A program made the position numbers and the translations under genes. A stretch of 64,000 bases of DNA from Halictus rubicundus (Eukaryota; Arthropoda; Insecta; Hymenoptera; Halictidae), in the NCBI RefSeq assembly GCF_050948215.1, contig NW_027488833.1, positions 247,745-311,744 on the forward strand, given 5' to 3'. Of this stretch, positions 41,331 to 52,259 are shown piece by piece (position 1 is the first letter of the stretch; every line of letters begins with the position of its first letter). Under the pieces are notes generated by a model. That model was not told the origin of the DNA. It searched no databases and saw only the letters and a program-made list of their open reading frames with translations.

Positions 41331-42240
41331 TATGGAAAACTCCTAAATTCTTGTCCATGATAGCCTAAACATGGTTAGATGGAAGGTTCCCTGGCAGGAA
41401 TGCGATGGCGTATCTATATCTTGTCCAATGAGACGAGACAGTAGACGTAAACATAGGCGCTCGAGTGCGACAGAGTTGAAGTTACCCTTACAAGACAATT
41501 AGCAAAGGACGCACGCTGGGTGCTTCACTGCCTTGGTCTCGTTGGACAGAGCGTAGGTACGAATGCACGGCCGATTGGATCAGAGTGCAAGGGACAGGCC
41601 TCGTTTCACGCGTACTTTTGGCTACAGTCGAGATATTGGCTACAGCGGTCACACACACTATGTAGCGGGTGACGTCGAAGCCAAAACAATGGGACTACGG
41701 GCGCAGCTGTGGGGGGGGATAGGCATACCTAACGGTGGGCTTCTCAAGAATGGTGACACTTTAAAAATGGCGAAATTAAAATGGTTTCAAGTGTACGCTG
41801 CACCGCGACATTGCCTTCTTTTTGACGGCAGACGAGCGGTTACGAACAGCAACCGAGCAGCTGTACTTGTTGTCCTTACACCATGTACATATGCGACTGC
41901 CACATGATCTAATACAATTATGAATTGTTAGAGAAATTCACTTCACGGACCTGTTTTTAAAAAATCGGACACTTCAAAATTGACGAAACTAAAATTATTT
42001 GAAGTGAACGCTGCAACGCGATACATAGCCTAGCAGCACGGTTGGCGCACGGTAGAAGCAGAGCCCGGGAGGCTGTTAGGCCTATGGCCTCCCGGGCCCG
42101 GGTTCACTTGAAATAATTTAGTTTCGTCAATTTTGAAGTATCCACTTACTTAAAAACCGGGTCTGTAGAGGGGACACTTGGGGCTATAACCTCATTTTTT
42201 TAAATAATACAACGTTTATAATGTTCTTTAAACATTCTGA
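41331..42240 (+). repeat. Dispersed repeat family, copy 1, with palindromic core
   Basis: Shares long blocks with 55425-56110, for example CTCCTAAATTCTTGTCCATG, TATCTTGTCCAATGAGACGA and GTCGAAGCCAAAACAATGGG. At 41946-42166 a palindrome is built around GCCCGGGAGGC ... GCCTCCCGGGC. No coding capacity recognised. Confidence 0.7.
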
Positions 42241-42887
42241 AGTGGGGGTTCGCAGAGTTTTTCCTAAAATTGAAACTTTCACGTAGCAACGAGAAAGAAA
42301 ACAGGAAAAGAGGTCCGTATTTTATTGGGGTATTGTGCAGTCGGAGTGTACAGGAAAGGTGAATACCATCATTAGCACAGAGGACATTGGTTTTTCCAAA
42401 CCTGTCGGAGGATAGCGGTCGATCAGTCGTGCACTTACAATTGGCTACCTGAATCGCCGAACGTCGCGTCCTTACCTGGTTTTACCTGCTTGAAACCTTG
42501 GAGGCTCCATAAATTAAAAACCAAAATTTCAAAGAGGCAGCATCGAAGTACTGCTCTGTAACTATTATATTAAAAGAACCGTGATATTCATTTTTTGACC
42601 TGTCCATCGAATCTCGAAGGATTCTTGGGGCTATATCCTCATTCCCTCTAAATTTGTATGGCAGACAAAGTCACATGCTGGTCATTAGTACCTGCGACGT
42701 GTAAATTACTTTATGACCACCGACCAACGAAACCACAAGGAATATCCAGAAGAATTAAGAGTGTTTGCTGTTGATTTCAACTGTACGCTGAACCGTGGTG
42801 TTGCCTCCTTTTTGACGGCAGACGAGCGATTACGAGCAGCGGCCGGGCAGCTGTACTTGTCGTCCTTACACCATGTGCATGCAGTAG
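42241..42887. repeat. Repeat-derived DNA without a gene
   Basis: About 42780-42885 (TTTTTGACGGCAGACGAGCG, CAGCTGTACTTGTCGTCCTT) duplicates 41815-41885 inside the neighbouring repeat copy. The rest is unassigned. Confidence 0.5.
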
Positions 42888-43441
42888 CGGCGGGAAGTAT
42901 GTTGACACCTTTTCAAGCGGTATAACTTTTTTGAAATTGGTCCAAATGACTTGAATCTCTTTTAGATGTTAGACCAACTAGTTTGCTGCAGAATGACTAA
43001 ACAAACATCTTTTTAGATTGCAATCGGTTGGAATGATAAAGAAATGAAAAAATTATGATTTTTCAATTTTTATATCGGAGCCTATAACGATAATTTAAAA
43101 AATGCGTTTTGTTGATTTCGGTAACTTACATGCATACCGAAAATTTCATCGAAATCGGTCAACGTTGCAATGTGCTACAAACATTTCAAGATGAGAGTGT
43201 AAGGGTTAAAGTCGCAGATTTTCGACCTTGCCAGTGAATATCGCCCTTATGTGATCTTCTTGAAACGTTTTTAGCTCATTGCAACATTGACCGATATCGA
43301 TGACATTTTCAGTATGCATATGTTATCGATATCTCCAAACGCATTTTTCAAATTATTGTTATAGGCTCTGATGAAAAAGTTGAAAAATCACAATTTTTCA
43401 TTTTTTTATCATTCCAACCAATCGTAATCTAAAAAAATGTT

Positions 43442-44179
43442 TGTTCAAAATCATTGCAGGCGTTACCGGGAACCCCGGTAACGCAAGAAACCGTGCGACA
43501 CAAACAGACCCACCATAAAGTTTTTGCGCTAATCCGCAGGCGAGCGGCCTCGGTTCTCGGGCGTCAATAGACAGCCGATCGAGTTCGGCGCCGAAACCGG
43601 GTCAACGCACGCAGACGTAAACTTTATGTTTACGTCTGACGGATTACTTGTCGCGTGAGCCACCGATTCCCATATTCCAAAATATCAAACCCGTTACCCA
43701 TCGTCCTTGTTTCCTGTGCAGCAGCGGCCGTTAGGGCATTGCCCTCGTCCGCTAACTAACGCTCGACACTGCCAAATCCTTTGTCATTTTCAAAAACCCC
43801 ACTCCTTATTCCTTCCGCTGTCGGTGGCCCCGCACAGTATAAATAACCCGCGACAACCCCAGCACGGCGTCCTTTGGCAACATTCTGATCGACTGATCAT
43901 CATCTCACGCGTCATATTATACGATCGACTGATCGCTGTATCGTTCAGTTTCTGTACTCGCGGGCTTCGCTTTTAGTACGTATTTTTCGTGACGACGTCT
44001 CAATCCATTGTACGTGCCTCTGTATTTACCGATTGTTTTAATATATTTAATTTCCATTATACTCAGTATTTACTCCACCTGCACCTTTCTTACATCCATT
44101 CTCCAGTCACCTACCTATATCACTTTCCTGCCGATCCTGAGCCACTCCGTGCCTCAGTCTCCTGTCTATAGTATCAACA
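43442..44179 (+). repeat. 5' LTR of the nested BEL/Pao element
   Basis: Starts TGTTCAAAATCATTGCAGG and ends TAGTATCAACA. TATAAATA lies at 43838-43845. Hairpins: CGTTACCGGG/CCCGGTAACG (43461-43483) and CAGACGTAAAC/GTTTACGTCTG (43612-43638). Confidence 0.92.
43838..43845 (+). promoter_or_regulatory. TATA box of the BEL LTR
   Basis: TATAAATA in GC-rich context, repeated at 49974-49981 in the 3' LTR. Likely the LTR promoter core. Confidence 0.6.
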
Positions 44180-44180
44180 T

Positions 44181-44198
44181 TGGTCCTTCGAGCCGGAT
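44181..44198 (+). promoter_or_regulatory. Primer binding site (tRNA-Tyr)
   Basis: TGGTCCTTCGAGCCGGAT, one base after the LTR. From memory it is an exact complement of the 3' end of insect tRNA-Tyr with CCA. Confidence 0.75.
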
Positions 44199-44238
44199 AT
44201 CCATCCTATTTTTCTTCTTCCTGTACAATTGAGACGTC

Positions 44239-47200
44239 ATGGACGCGCTAGTGTCTCGCCAACACGTCCTCTTCGGACGCATATCCCGGACGGTGGATAA
44301 CCTAAAGAAGTTGGGGAAGGCCAACATGACGAAGGGGACGATCCAGTCCAAACTGGATCATTTGGACGCCGCCTGGGCGCAATTTCAAGCTCTGGATGAC
44401 CAGATCGTGAGTGCAGCGAACGCCGACGATCGTGAAACGGACTATTTCACGCTGGACCTCTACGATCAAGCGGAAGGAGCATGCTGCGTGCAGAGAGATC
44501 AGCTCCTGGCGATGCTCGACGACTTCGTGCAGACCCAGACCCTGTCGCCCGCCGTACCTCCACCCACGTCAGGTCCCAGACCACGCTCGGCGCTGCCGCG
44601 CATCACGCTGCCAACATTCTCCGGACAATTCACCGAGTGGACGAGATTTAGGGACCTCTTCACGTCCCTGGTCGTCAACGACGAGGCCTGGTCCGACGCG
44701 GAGCGATTCCACTATCTGTCTGCGAGCCTCACAGGAGAAGCTGCGCAACTGGTCCAGCGAATTCCAGCGAACGCCGCCAATTTCTCACAGGCCTGGGAAT
44801 TGCTGGAGCACCGGTACCAGAACCGTCGCTTGCTGGTCGCCGCTCAGTTCGACGCGTTGTACGGCGTAAAATCGTGCACCACCCACAACGCGACCGAGCT
44901 GAAGGCCGTATTAAACACCACGTGCAACGTGGCGGCTGTGCTGAACAGCCTGGGCATCCCGGTCAACGACGAATCGCACTGGATCGTCCACCACACCGTG
45001 CGAAGACTGGACCGACACACCCTGAAGGAGTGGGAAAAGTCGTTGGGAAGCCGCGTCGACCCTCCAGCATTTTCAGAGCTCCTCGAATTTCTGGAGACGA
45101 CGATCCGGACACTCGAGGCGTTCGAGTTCCGTCAAGGGACGCGCGCTCCCATGCCCGCGACGCCACCACCGTCGAGGGTCAAGGCGCTACACACCGCCAC
45201 CGAAGCAGCATCCCGGTCGCGATGCAACCTGTGTCAGGGGAACCACATTCTCTGTTTCTGCAGCGCCTTCCGATCGCTGATCCCTGCTGCTCGGCTGCAG
45301 ATGGTGACAAGTCGCCGTTGGTGCAGGAACTGCCTCGGTCCACACAATACTACGGCCTGCCCATCCGCTAAGAGATGTCAGCGATGCGCCCAGATGCATC
45401 ACACGATGCTTCACGAGGCGGCCAACGAACCAACCACGACGTCAGTCGCGACACTGCACACCACCAAGCGGCACGAACTGACCACGGGGACAGTCTCCGT
45501 TCTACTCGCCACCGCCCTCGTCACCGCATCTGCAGGAAATCGGAAGGTCACCGCTCGAGCTCTGATCGACCCCTGCTCGGAGGTGTCGCTGATCAGCGAG
45601 TCCCTGGTCCAACGAATGCGACTTCCCCGCACGTCAAGCTCCCAACTGGTCCTCGGCGCCGGAGGCAAGGTCACGGCGGCCACGCGAGGAAGAGTCAACC
45701 TGACCCTGACGTCGACCGCGCCCGTCTGCAGCCAGTCGTGTAAGGTGGAGGCGCTGGTACTATCTCGGCTGACAGCCTACCAGCCCTCCTGTGCCGCCCA
45801 AACGCCTCACTGGCCTCACACCTCCGGCCTGCCGCTCGCCGACCCCAGGACAACCTCGACCACGCCGATCGAGCTGCTGCTAGGGGCGGACGTATACCCG
45901 CAGATTGTGCTGGAGGGCATCCGCCACGGCGGGCGATACGCGCCAATCGCCCAGGAGACGATCTTCGGGTGGATTCTATCAGGACCGACGGCGAGACGAC
46001 GATCGCCAACCCAAGCCGTATCCACCCACACCTGCACCACCGACGACCTAACGTCTCTCGTAAGACGATTCTGGGAGCAAGAGGAGGTAGCAGCGCCAAC
46101 ATCCACCCACCGGACCGCAGAAGAAAAAGCAGTCGAAGAGACCTTCCGCCGGACCCACTACAGACAGGCGGACGGGCGGTACGTGGTACGGCTCTGCTTC
46201 AAGGACGCATCCCCCAGCCTAGGAGAAAGCCACAGCATCGCCCGGCGCATCCTACTGTCGACCGAGCGGCGCCTCCGGGACAATCCTGCCCTCGGTGCCG
46301 CTTACCACGACTTCATGCGGGAATACCGGCATCTGGGCCACATGCAGGAAGTCCCAAGGGACGAGGAGTGCGTCAGAACACCGCATTTCTACCTCCCTCA
46401 TCACGGAGTACTGAAGGGCATTGGCGCCTCCGCCAAACTACGGGTGGTGTTCAACGGATCCCGGCCGTCTTTAACCGGCCAATCGCTGAACCACTACTTG
46501 TCAGCCGGACCCAAACTGCAACGAAACCTGATGGACGTACTGCTGAGGTGGAGGCGCCACAAAATCGCCTTTCTCGCCGACGTCGAAAAGATGTACCGGC
46601 AGATCCAGATACATCCGGACGACCGTGATTTCCAGCGGATCCTCTGGCGGGACAACCCAGAAGACAAAATCCTGGTGTACCACCTCACCACCGTCACCTA
46701 CGGGCTCACTTGCGCCCCCTTCCTGGCCATCCGCACTCTACTGCAGCTCGCGGACGACGAGGAAGACCAGTTCCCGAGAGGCGCCACCACACTCCGGGAA
46801 GCCACCTACGTGGATGACATTCTCTCAGGCGACAGCAGCGAGGAGGAAGCCGTAAAAACTCGGACCGAACTGATCGGAATCTGCAGGGCGGGCGGCTTCA
46901 CCTTGAAGAAGTGGAGCTCGAACAGCGACACACTGACGAACCACCTGCCGGACGAGTACCTCGCCACTTCATCCACCTTGCCGTGGTACCCAGAGCTGGG
47001 ATGCAGCGCTCTGGGACTAAAGTGGCATCCACACAACGACACCCTGACCTTCTCCTTCCAAAGTCCCCCAACTCCTCCACCTTCGACCGTGACGAAGCGC
47101 TACGTCCTGTCGCAGGTGGCTAAACTGTTCGACCCACTCGGATGGCTGTCACCGTTCATTGTCCGAGGAAAGATATTCCTCCAGCAGCTGTGGCAGGAGC

Positions 47201-49394
47201 GACTCGACTGGGACGAGCAGCTCCCACCCGCCGCCGCAGATACCTGGAAGAGGCTCACCGCTGACGCAGCTGACCTCAACCAAATACGTCTTCCCCGATG
47301 GCTCGGGACCGAGACGCCGGCGACAACACAGCAGCTGCACGTCTTCGTGGATGCCTCTGAAAAGGCCTACGCCGCAGCAGCATACATCCGAACCAGCGGC
47401 CCACCGGGGACACGGGTCACCCTGATCGCGGCGAAGACGAAGACAGCCCCGCTACAAAGTGTGTCGCTCCCGCGATTGGAGCTGTGCGCCGCGGTCCTGG
47501 GGGCACGGTTACTGGCGCACCTACGCAGGGAGCTGCGGGTACCGATTGACACGAGCCACCTCTGGTCCGATTCCACGGTCACCCTGGCCTGGCTGCACGG
47601 CGAACCGACGCGATGGCGCACCTACGTCGCCAACCGGGTGTCTGAAGTCCAGACGACCGTGCCGGACGTCTGCCTACACCACGTCAGCACCAAGGACAAC
47701 CCAGCAGACTGCGCCTCGCGAGGCATTCCCGCGAGCCAACTGACACACCACCCACTCTGGTGGAGCGGACCCGCCTGGCTGACGGAGCCTCCCACAGTGT
47801 GGGACACGACCTCCCCGATAATCGACACCACCGAGGAAGAGCGACAACCCTCCACCTGCCTGCACACCCAGCTGGAGAACGCCGAAGAGGAGACGATGCT
47901 GCATCGATATTCGTCCGTGAACCGCCTGCTCCGAATCAGCGCCTGGTGCCTGCGGTGGAGGGAGCGCCGACCACCCTCGCCAAAGCCAGCAGCGACACCT
48001 CAGCTGCGACACCTCAGCTGCGACCGGAGGAGCTGGAAGGCGCGGAAACCCGCTGGACCAAGATCGCACAGCGACACGAATTCGGGACGGAGATCGCAGC
48101 CCTCACCCACGGACAACCCGTTCGAGCGGCCAGCAAACTTCGAACCATGTCACCGTTCCTCGACCGTCAAGGCATACTCCGGGTAGGGGGACGGATAAAA
48201 AACTCGCTGCTCCCGTACGACGAGCAGCACCCGATCATCCTGCCACCCGGGTCCCGACTCACGCAACTAATCGTCGAGCAGCATCACCAGCGGACATTAC
48301 ACGGGGGGGTACAGCTCACACTGGCCTCCATCCGACAGCGGTACTGGATACCCCAAGGACGCCAAAGGGTCAAGGGATGCATCTCCCACTGCATCACATG
48401 CCTGCGATGGCGGGCGGCAACCGCCACTCAACTTATGGGCGACCTCCCTTCCCACCGGGTCACGCCATCACGACCCTTCACGCACACGGGGGTGGACTAC
48501 GCCGGGCCGTTTAGACTGAAGACAGCACCAGGACGCGGTCACAAGTCCATCAAGGGCTACGTCGCAATATTTATCTGTTTCAGCACGAGAGCCGTCCACC
48601 TGGAAGCAGTCACCGACTACTCCACCCCTGCATTCCTCGCGGCCTTCCGACGGTTCACGGGCCGGCGCGGGCAATGTGCCTCAATGACGAGCGACTGCGG
48701 GACGAACTTCGTGGGGGCGGATCAGGAGCTACGTCGCATGTTCCGGGCGTCCTCCAAGGAGGCAACCTTCATCGCGAGTCAGCTGGCCAAAGAGGGAGTG
48801 AGGTGGAAGTTCAATCCAGCGGGCGCGCCCCACTTCGGCGGGATCTGGGAAGCAGCCGTCCGCTCCGTAAAACATCACCTCCGCCGGGTCGTCGGCGACC
48901 TACCCTACACATTCGAGGAGCTGGCGACCTTCCTTTGCCAGGTCGAGGCATGCCTGAACTCCCGCCCACTCCAGGCATTGACCGACGATCCCGAGGACCT
49001 GACCCCCCTCACGCCGGGCCACTTCCTCATCGGTGGACCACTCCTGGCCATCCCAGAGCCCACGCTGCACGACGTGCCAACACCGCGGCTCACCCGATGG
49101 CAACAGCTGCAGCAGAGACTGGAGCACTTCTGGCGACGATGGGCATCAGAGTACCTCCATCAGCTCCAGTCCCGAAGGAAGTGGACCACCGCCCAGGCGT
49201 CCCTAAACATCGGAGACCTCACCTTGGTGAAGTCAGAAATCACGCCCCCCACCAAGTGGCCCCTCGCCCGCATCACCAACGTCCACCCAGGTTCCGATGG
49301 CCATGTCCGAGTCGTCACGGTGAGAATTGCCACCAGCTCGCTCACGCGACCAGTAACAAAAATCGTTCTCCTACGCCGCGCAGCGGCCACGTAA
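44239..49394 (+). pseudogene. BEL/Pao Gag-Pol polyprotein with one frameshift
   Basis: Starts at ATG 44239 (MDALVSRQHVLFGRIS), only 59 bases after the LTR. Domains in order: gag with FSGQFTEWTRFRDLF; knuckles CNLCQGNH, CRNCLGPHNTTAC and CQRCAQMHH (about 328-395); protease-like LIDPCSEVSLI (near 442); reverse transcriptase with LRVVFNGS and YVDDIL (near 856); RNase H with FVDASEKAYA (near 1035). At 47994-48021 a 14-bp unit is present twice, which shifts the frame; the original frame stops at 48184-48186. The integrase continues in the other frame to 49394: HHQRTLHGG ... CITCLRW, THTGVDYAGPF, TSDCGTNFVG, FGGIWEAAV, and a C-terminal domain with NVHPGSDGH. Apart from the duplication nothing interrupts it, so the lesion is recent. 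Confidence 0.9.
47994..48021 (+). repeat. 14-bp tandem duplication causing the frameshift
   Basis: GACACCTCAGCTGC occurs at 47994-48007 and again at 48008-48021. Fourteen is not a multiple of three, which accounts for the frame change between RNase H and integrase. Confidence 0.9.
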
Positions 49395-49577
49395 ACATCA
49401 CATTTCATCCCATTCAATTGACAGTTTCACACATTCTATTTCAACATTCAAATACCTCGCTGTAATTCATCTCATCGATCCATTTCAACGTTTAGTCATT
49501 CGTTCATTGCCACACCATCATGCCCGTTCACCCACGCGCGATCATTTCCGTTCGACGATTGTCGAAGGCGGGCGGAA

Positions 49578-50315
49578 TGTTCAAAATCATTGCAGGCGTT
49601 ACCGGGAACCCCGGTAACGCAAGAAACCGTGCGACACAAACAGACCCACCATAAAGTTTTTGCGCTAATCCGCAGGCGAGCGGCCTCGGTTCTCGGGCGA
49701 CAACACACAGCCGATCGAGCTCGGCGCCGAAACCGGGTCAACGCACGCAGACGTAAACTTTATGTTTACGTCTGACGGATTACTTGTCGCGTGAGCCACC
49801 GATTCCCATATTCCAAAATATCAAACCCGTTACCCATCGTCCTTGTTTCCTGTGCAGCAGCGGCCGTTAGAGCATTGCCCTCGTCCGCTAACTAACGCTC
49901 GACACTGCCAAATCCTTTGTCATTTTCAAAAACCCCACTCCTTATTCCTTCCGCTGTCGGTGGCCCCGCACAGTATAAATAACCCGCGACAACCCCAGCA
50001 CGGCGTCCTTTGGCAACATTCTGATCGACTGATCATCATCTCACGCGTCATATTATACGATCGACTGATCGCTGTATCGTTCAGTTTCTGTACTCGCGGG
50101 CTTCGCTTTTAGTACGTATTTTTCGTGACGACGTCTCAGTCCATTGTACGTGCCTCTGTATTTACCGATTGTTTTAATATATTTAATTTCCATTATACTC
50201 AGTATTTACTCCACCTGCACCTTTCTTACATCCATTCTCCAGTCACCTACCTATATCACTTTCCTGCCGATCCTGAGCCACTCCGTGCCTCAGTCTCCTG
50301 TCTATAGTTTCAACA
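49578..50315 (+). repeat. 3' LTR of the nested BEL/Pao element
   Basis: 738 bp, about seven single-base differences from the left copy, several clustered in the stretch matching 43564-43592. ATGTT follows at 50316-50320. Confidence 0.92.
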
Positions 50316-50611
50316 ATGTTTCTTTAGTCATCCTCTAGCAAACTAGTTGGTCTATCATATAAAAAAGATTCTACTCATTTGGACCAATTTTAAAAAAGTC
50401 ATTCCACTTGAAAAGGTGTCAACATACTTCCCGCCGCGAGTGTATGCGACAACCACATGATTTCATACCATTCTGAATTATTGGGGATGGTTCAGATTTT
50501 ATTGAAATTTGAATATGTTGTAGTCTCTGGTGACCTGTCGACGAATGTTGAAGGATTTTTCGATGTTTTAAATATTGTTGATTTTACAGACGCGTAAAAA
50601 TGCATGGGGGT

Positions 50612-52021
50612 TGCAACGAGACGTATGTGTCTCGTTGCGAGTCATTCTGTACCTTAGCCCGCACCAATCACCGGTGCGGGATAGCCGCGCGCCAATCCGC
50701 GGAATCCAGCCCGAGCGCGGACCAATCGCAGTGTGCCGAAGATTCGCGAACGAGCACACGAGGTCCGCGTTCGGGCTATAAAGATCGCGACGGAACCAGC
50801 CGAAGCCGGAGTTGGTCTGGAGCAGCTCTCGGGTGAACACCCGGGCCCAGATCCTCTCGCAGCCGCGCCAACTCGTGCTAGCCGCGGTTTACGATCGGGC
50901 AAACACGACGAGGCGCTGGAATCGGCAGAGCGTAAGTGGGTTTACGTCCCCTACGCGAAACCGAGACCGCGACCAGGATTCTGGGAGGCAGTCGATCACC
51001 GGCCTGCTCTTTTCAGAGCACCGAGGATACGACACTCCGGACCGTCATCCCCACCACCCGGACCTGTTCCCGCGTCCCGCTCTCCCCTGGGGGATCCCGC
51101 GTCGCGCTCCGCACGTTAGTCGTCGATCGGCCGCAGCAGCGTGTGGAGCTCGCCTCTCGGTATACTACCGGAGACGAGCGCCCTCGCCGGTTTCGGGCCG
51201 TAGGCATTAGGTTTACGTCTGTGCCTACGTGCTCGAGCCGCGGCCGGGCGGGGACGACGGGTGGGGGGTTCCGCGGATTCCTAACCCTCTCCTCTCCGCG
51301 CCCGCGTGCCTATCCACCAGGAAACGAAGCCGATCCACTCTCGTTCGCTGGGCCGCGGTGCAGATACCATCTCGAGGATCGGGAGAGCTCGGGACCGCGC
51401 CGAGAGCGCCCGACTCAGGACCGCGTTAGCGAGCACGGCTCACCCGCGCTCCCCGCGCACCGCGTTCTCGATACACACCGCGACCGTACCCGAGCCGCGC
51501 CGAGGACGTCCGACGGCAGGCACCGGTCCCGCGAGCGCGTCTCGCCCGCGTCGAATATTTCCCGCGTACGAACAAGACCGAAGACCGTGCCGGCGTCCCG
51601 CGGTTACTATAGGCTAGTTCTCGTAGATAAGTAATATAAGATACTCGCGTCGGAATCCACCGTTACGGTCTATTTATTTTTTTGGTTATTAGGCCACCGG
51701 CCATCAGCAGCTCACCGCCGGACCGTCTGGGAATCCGGGCGGATAAGCCGCAGACCGCGTCACGGTTCATTTTATATTTAATCAAGTTTATTCTTTTGTT
51801 TCATTAAACCACGTCTTCCGATTAATAAATCAGTTTATTCCTGTTGTTTCTTTCAACCACGTTTTTTCGATTAATAAATCAGTTTTGTTTTCACCAACAC
51901 GGCCTGAGTTATTAGACCACTTCCTTCTCCCTCTCCGCCGAACCCTGGTCGCTGAGCGAATCTAGGGGAGGGACCGCGCGCCTCGCTCGCGCCTCCACGC
52001 AGGCGAGACGCCACCGTTACA
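50612..52021 (+). repeat. Solo LTR, 1410 bp, with promoter-like features
   Basis: Starts TGCAACGAGACG and ends CCACCGTTACA, flanked by GGGT (50608-50611 and 52022-52025). It opens with a 10-bp hairpin (50613-50638). Then come three CCAAT motifs (50664, 50692, 50722) and TATAAA at 50777. Two ATTAATAAATCAGTTT copies near 51820 and 51878 are candidate poly(A) signals. The GC-rich body has long open frames, but none looks like a known protein. Confidence 0.72.
50664..50783 (+). promoter_or_regulatory. LTR promoter: CCAAT motifs plus TATA box
   Basis: CCAAT at 50664-50668, 50692-50696 and 50722-50726, then TATAAAG at 50777-50783. The first lies in the loop of CCCGCACC ... GGTGCGGG (50658-50680). 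Confidence 0.55.
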
Positions 52022-52259
52022 GGGTTAACACGCTGTTTTGCGCGTCTATGAAATCAACAATTTTTAAGATATGGAAAAATCCATTGATTGATAGGTCAAT
52101 GAGAGTCAGGTTGGTCGGTTGCAGACCCCTCTTTACCCCAATTATAACTTCAAACCTGACCCCCACCCCAAGGCAAATTACGAGGTTACCTGCGACAAAT
52201 GCTCGTCACAAAAATCACTTGTACTTCTGACTATCGCGAAGTGAGGAAAGAAGAAGAAA

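Larger units (their letters stand above)
43442..50315 (+). mobile_element. BEL/Pao LTR retrotransposon nested in a foldback element
   Basis: Two 738-bp LTRs with about seven differences by eye (near 1%), flanked by ATGTT (43437-43441 and 50316-50320). The tRNA-Tyr-type primer site lies one base inside the left LTR. The single gag-pol frame is broken by a 14-bp duplication. The coding strand is GC-rich and unlike the other BEL elements here. Confidence 0.93.
42888..50437. mobile_element. Foldback element split by a BEL/Pao insertion
   Basis: The left end CGGCGGGAAGTATGTTGACA reappears inverted at the right end (TGTCAACATACTTCCCGCCG, to about 50437). The arms extend through GGTCCAAATGACTTGAAT / ACTCATTTGGACC. 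The BEL element lies at 43442-50315 between two ATGTT copies. Without it the element is about 670 bp and mostly self-complementary. Confidence 0.8.
50477..52110. mobile_element. Foldback element split by a solo LTR
   Basis: The left arm at about 50490-50607 (TTTTTCGATGTTTTAAATAT, TGATTTTACAGACGCGTAAA) is repeated inverted at about 52030-52110 (GCGTCTATGAAATCAACAAT, AAATCCATTGATTGATAGGT). The outer ends are indistinct. The related repeat at 56151-56593 shares the same words. Confidence 0.6.

Noticed and set aside
44181..44198. Possible tRNA-Tyr gene fragment
   Set aside because: Only the 18 bases complementary to the tRNA 3' end are present, at the exact place of a primer site; no cloverleaf follows.
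50936..51634. A 232-codon frame in the GC-rich solo LTR
   Set aside because: Several frames are open at once because of high GC, composition is arginine/proline/serine-rich, and no motif is recognisable.
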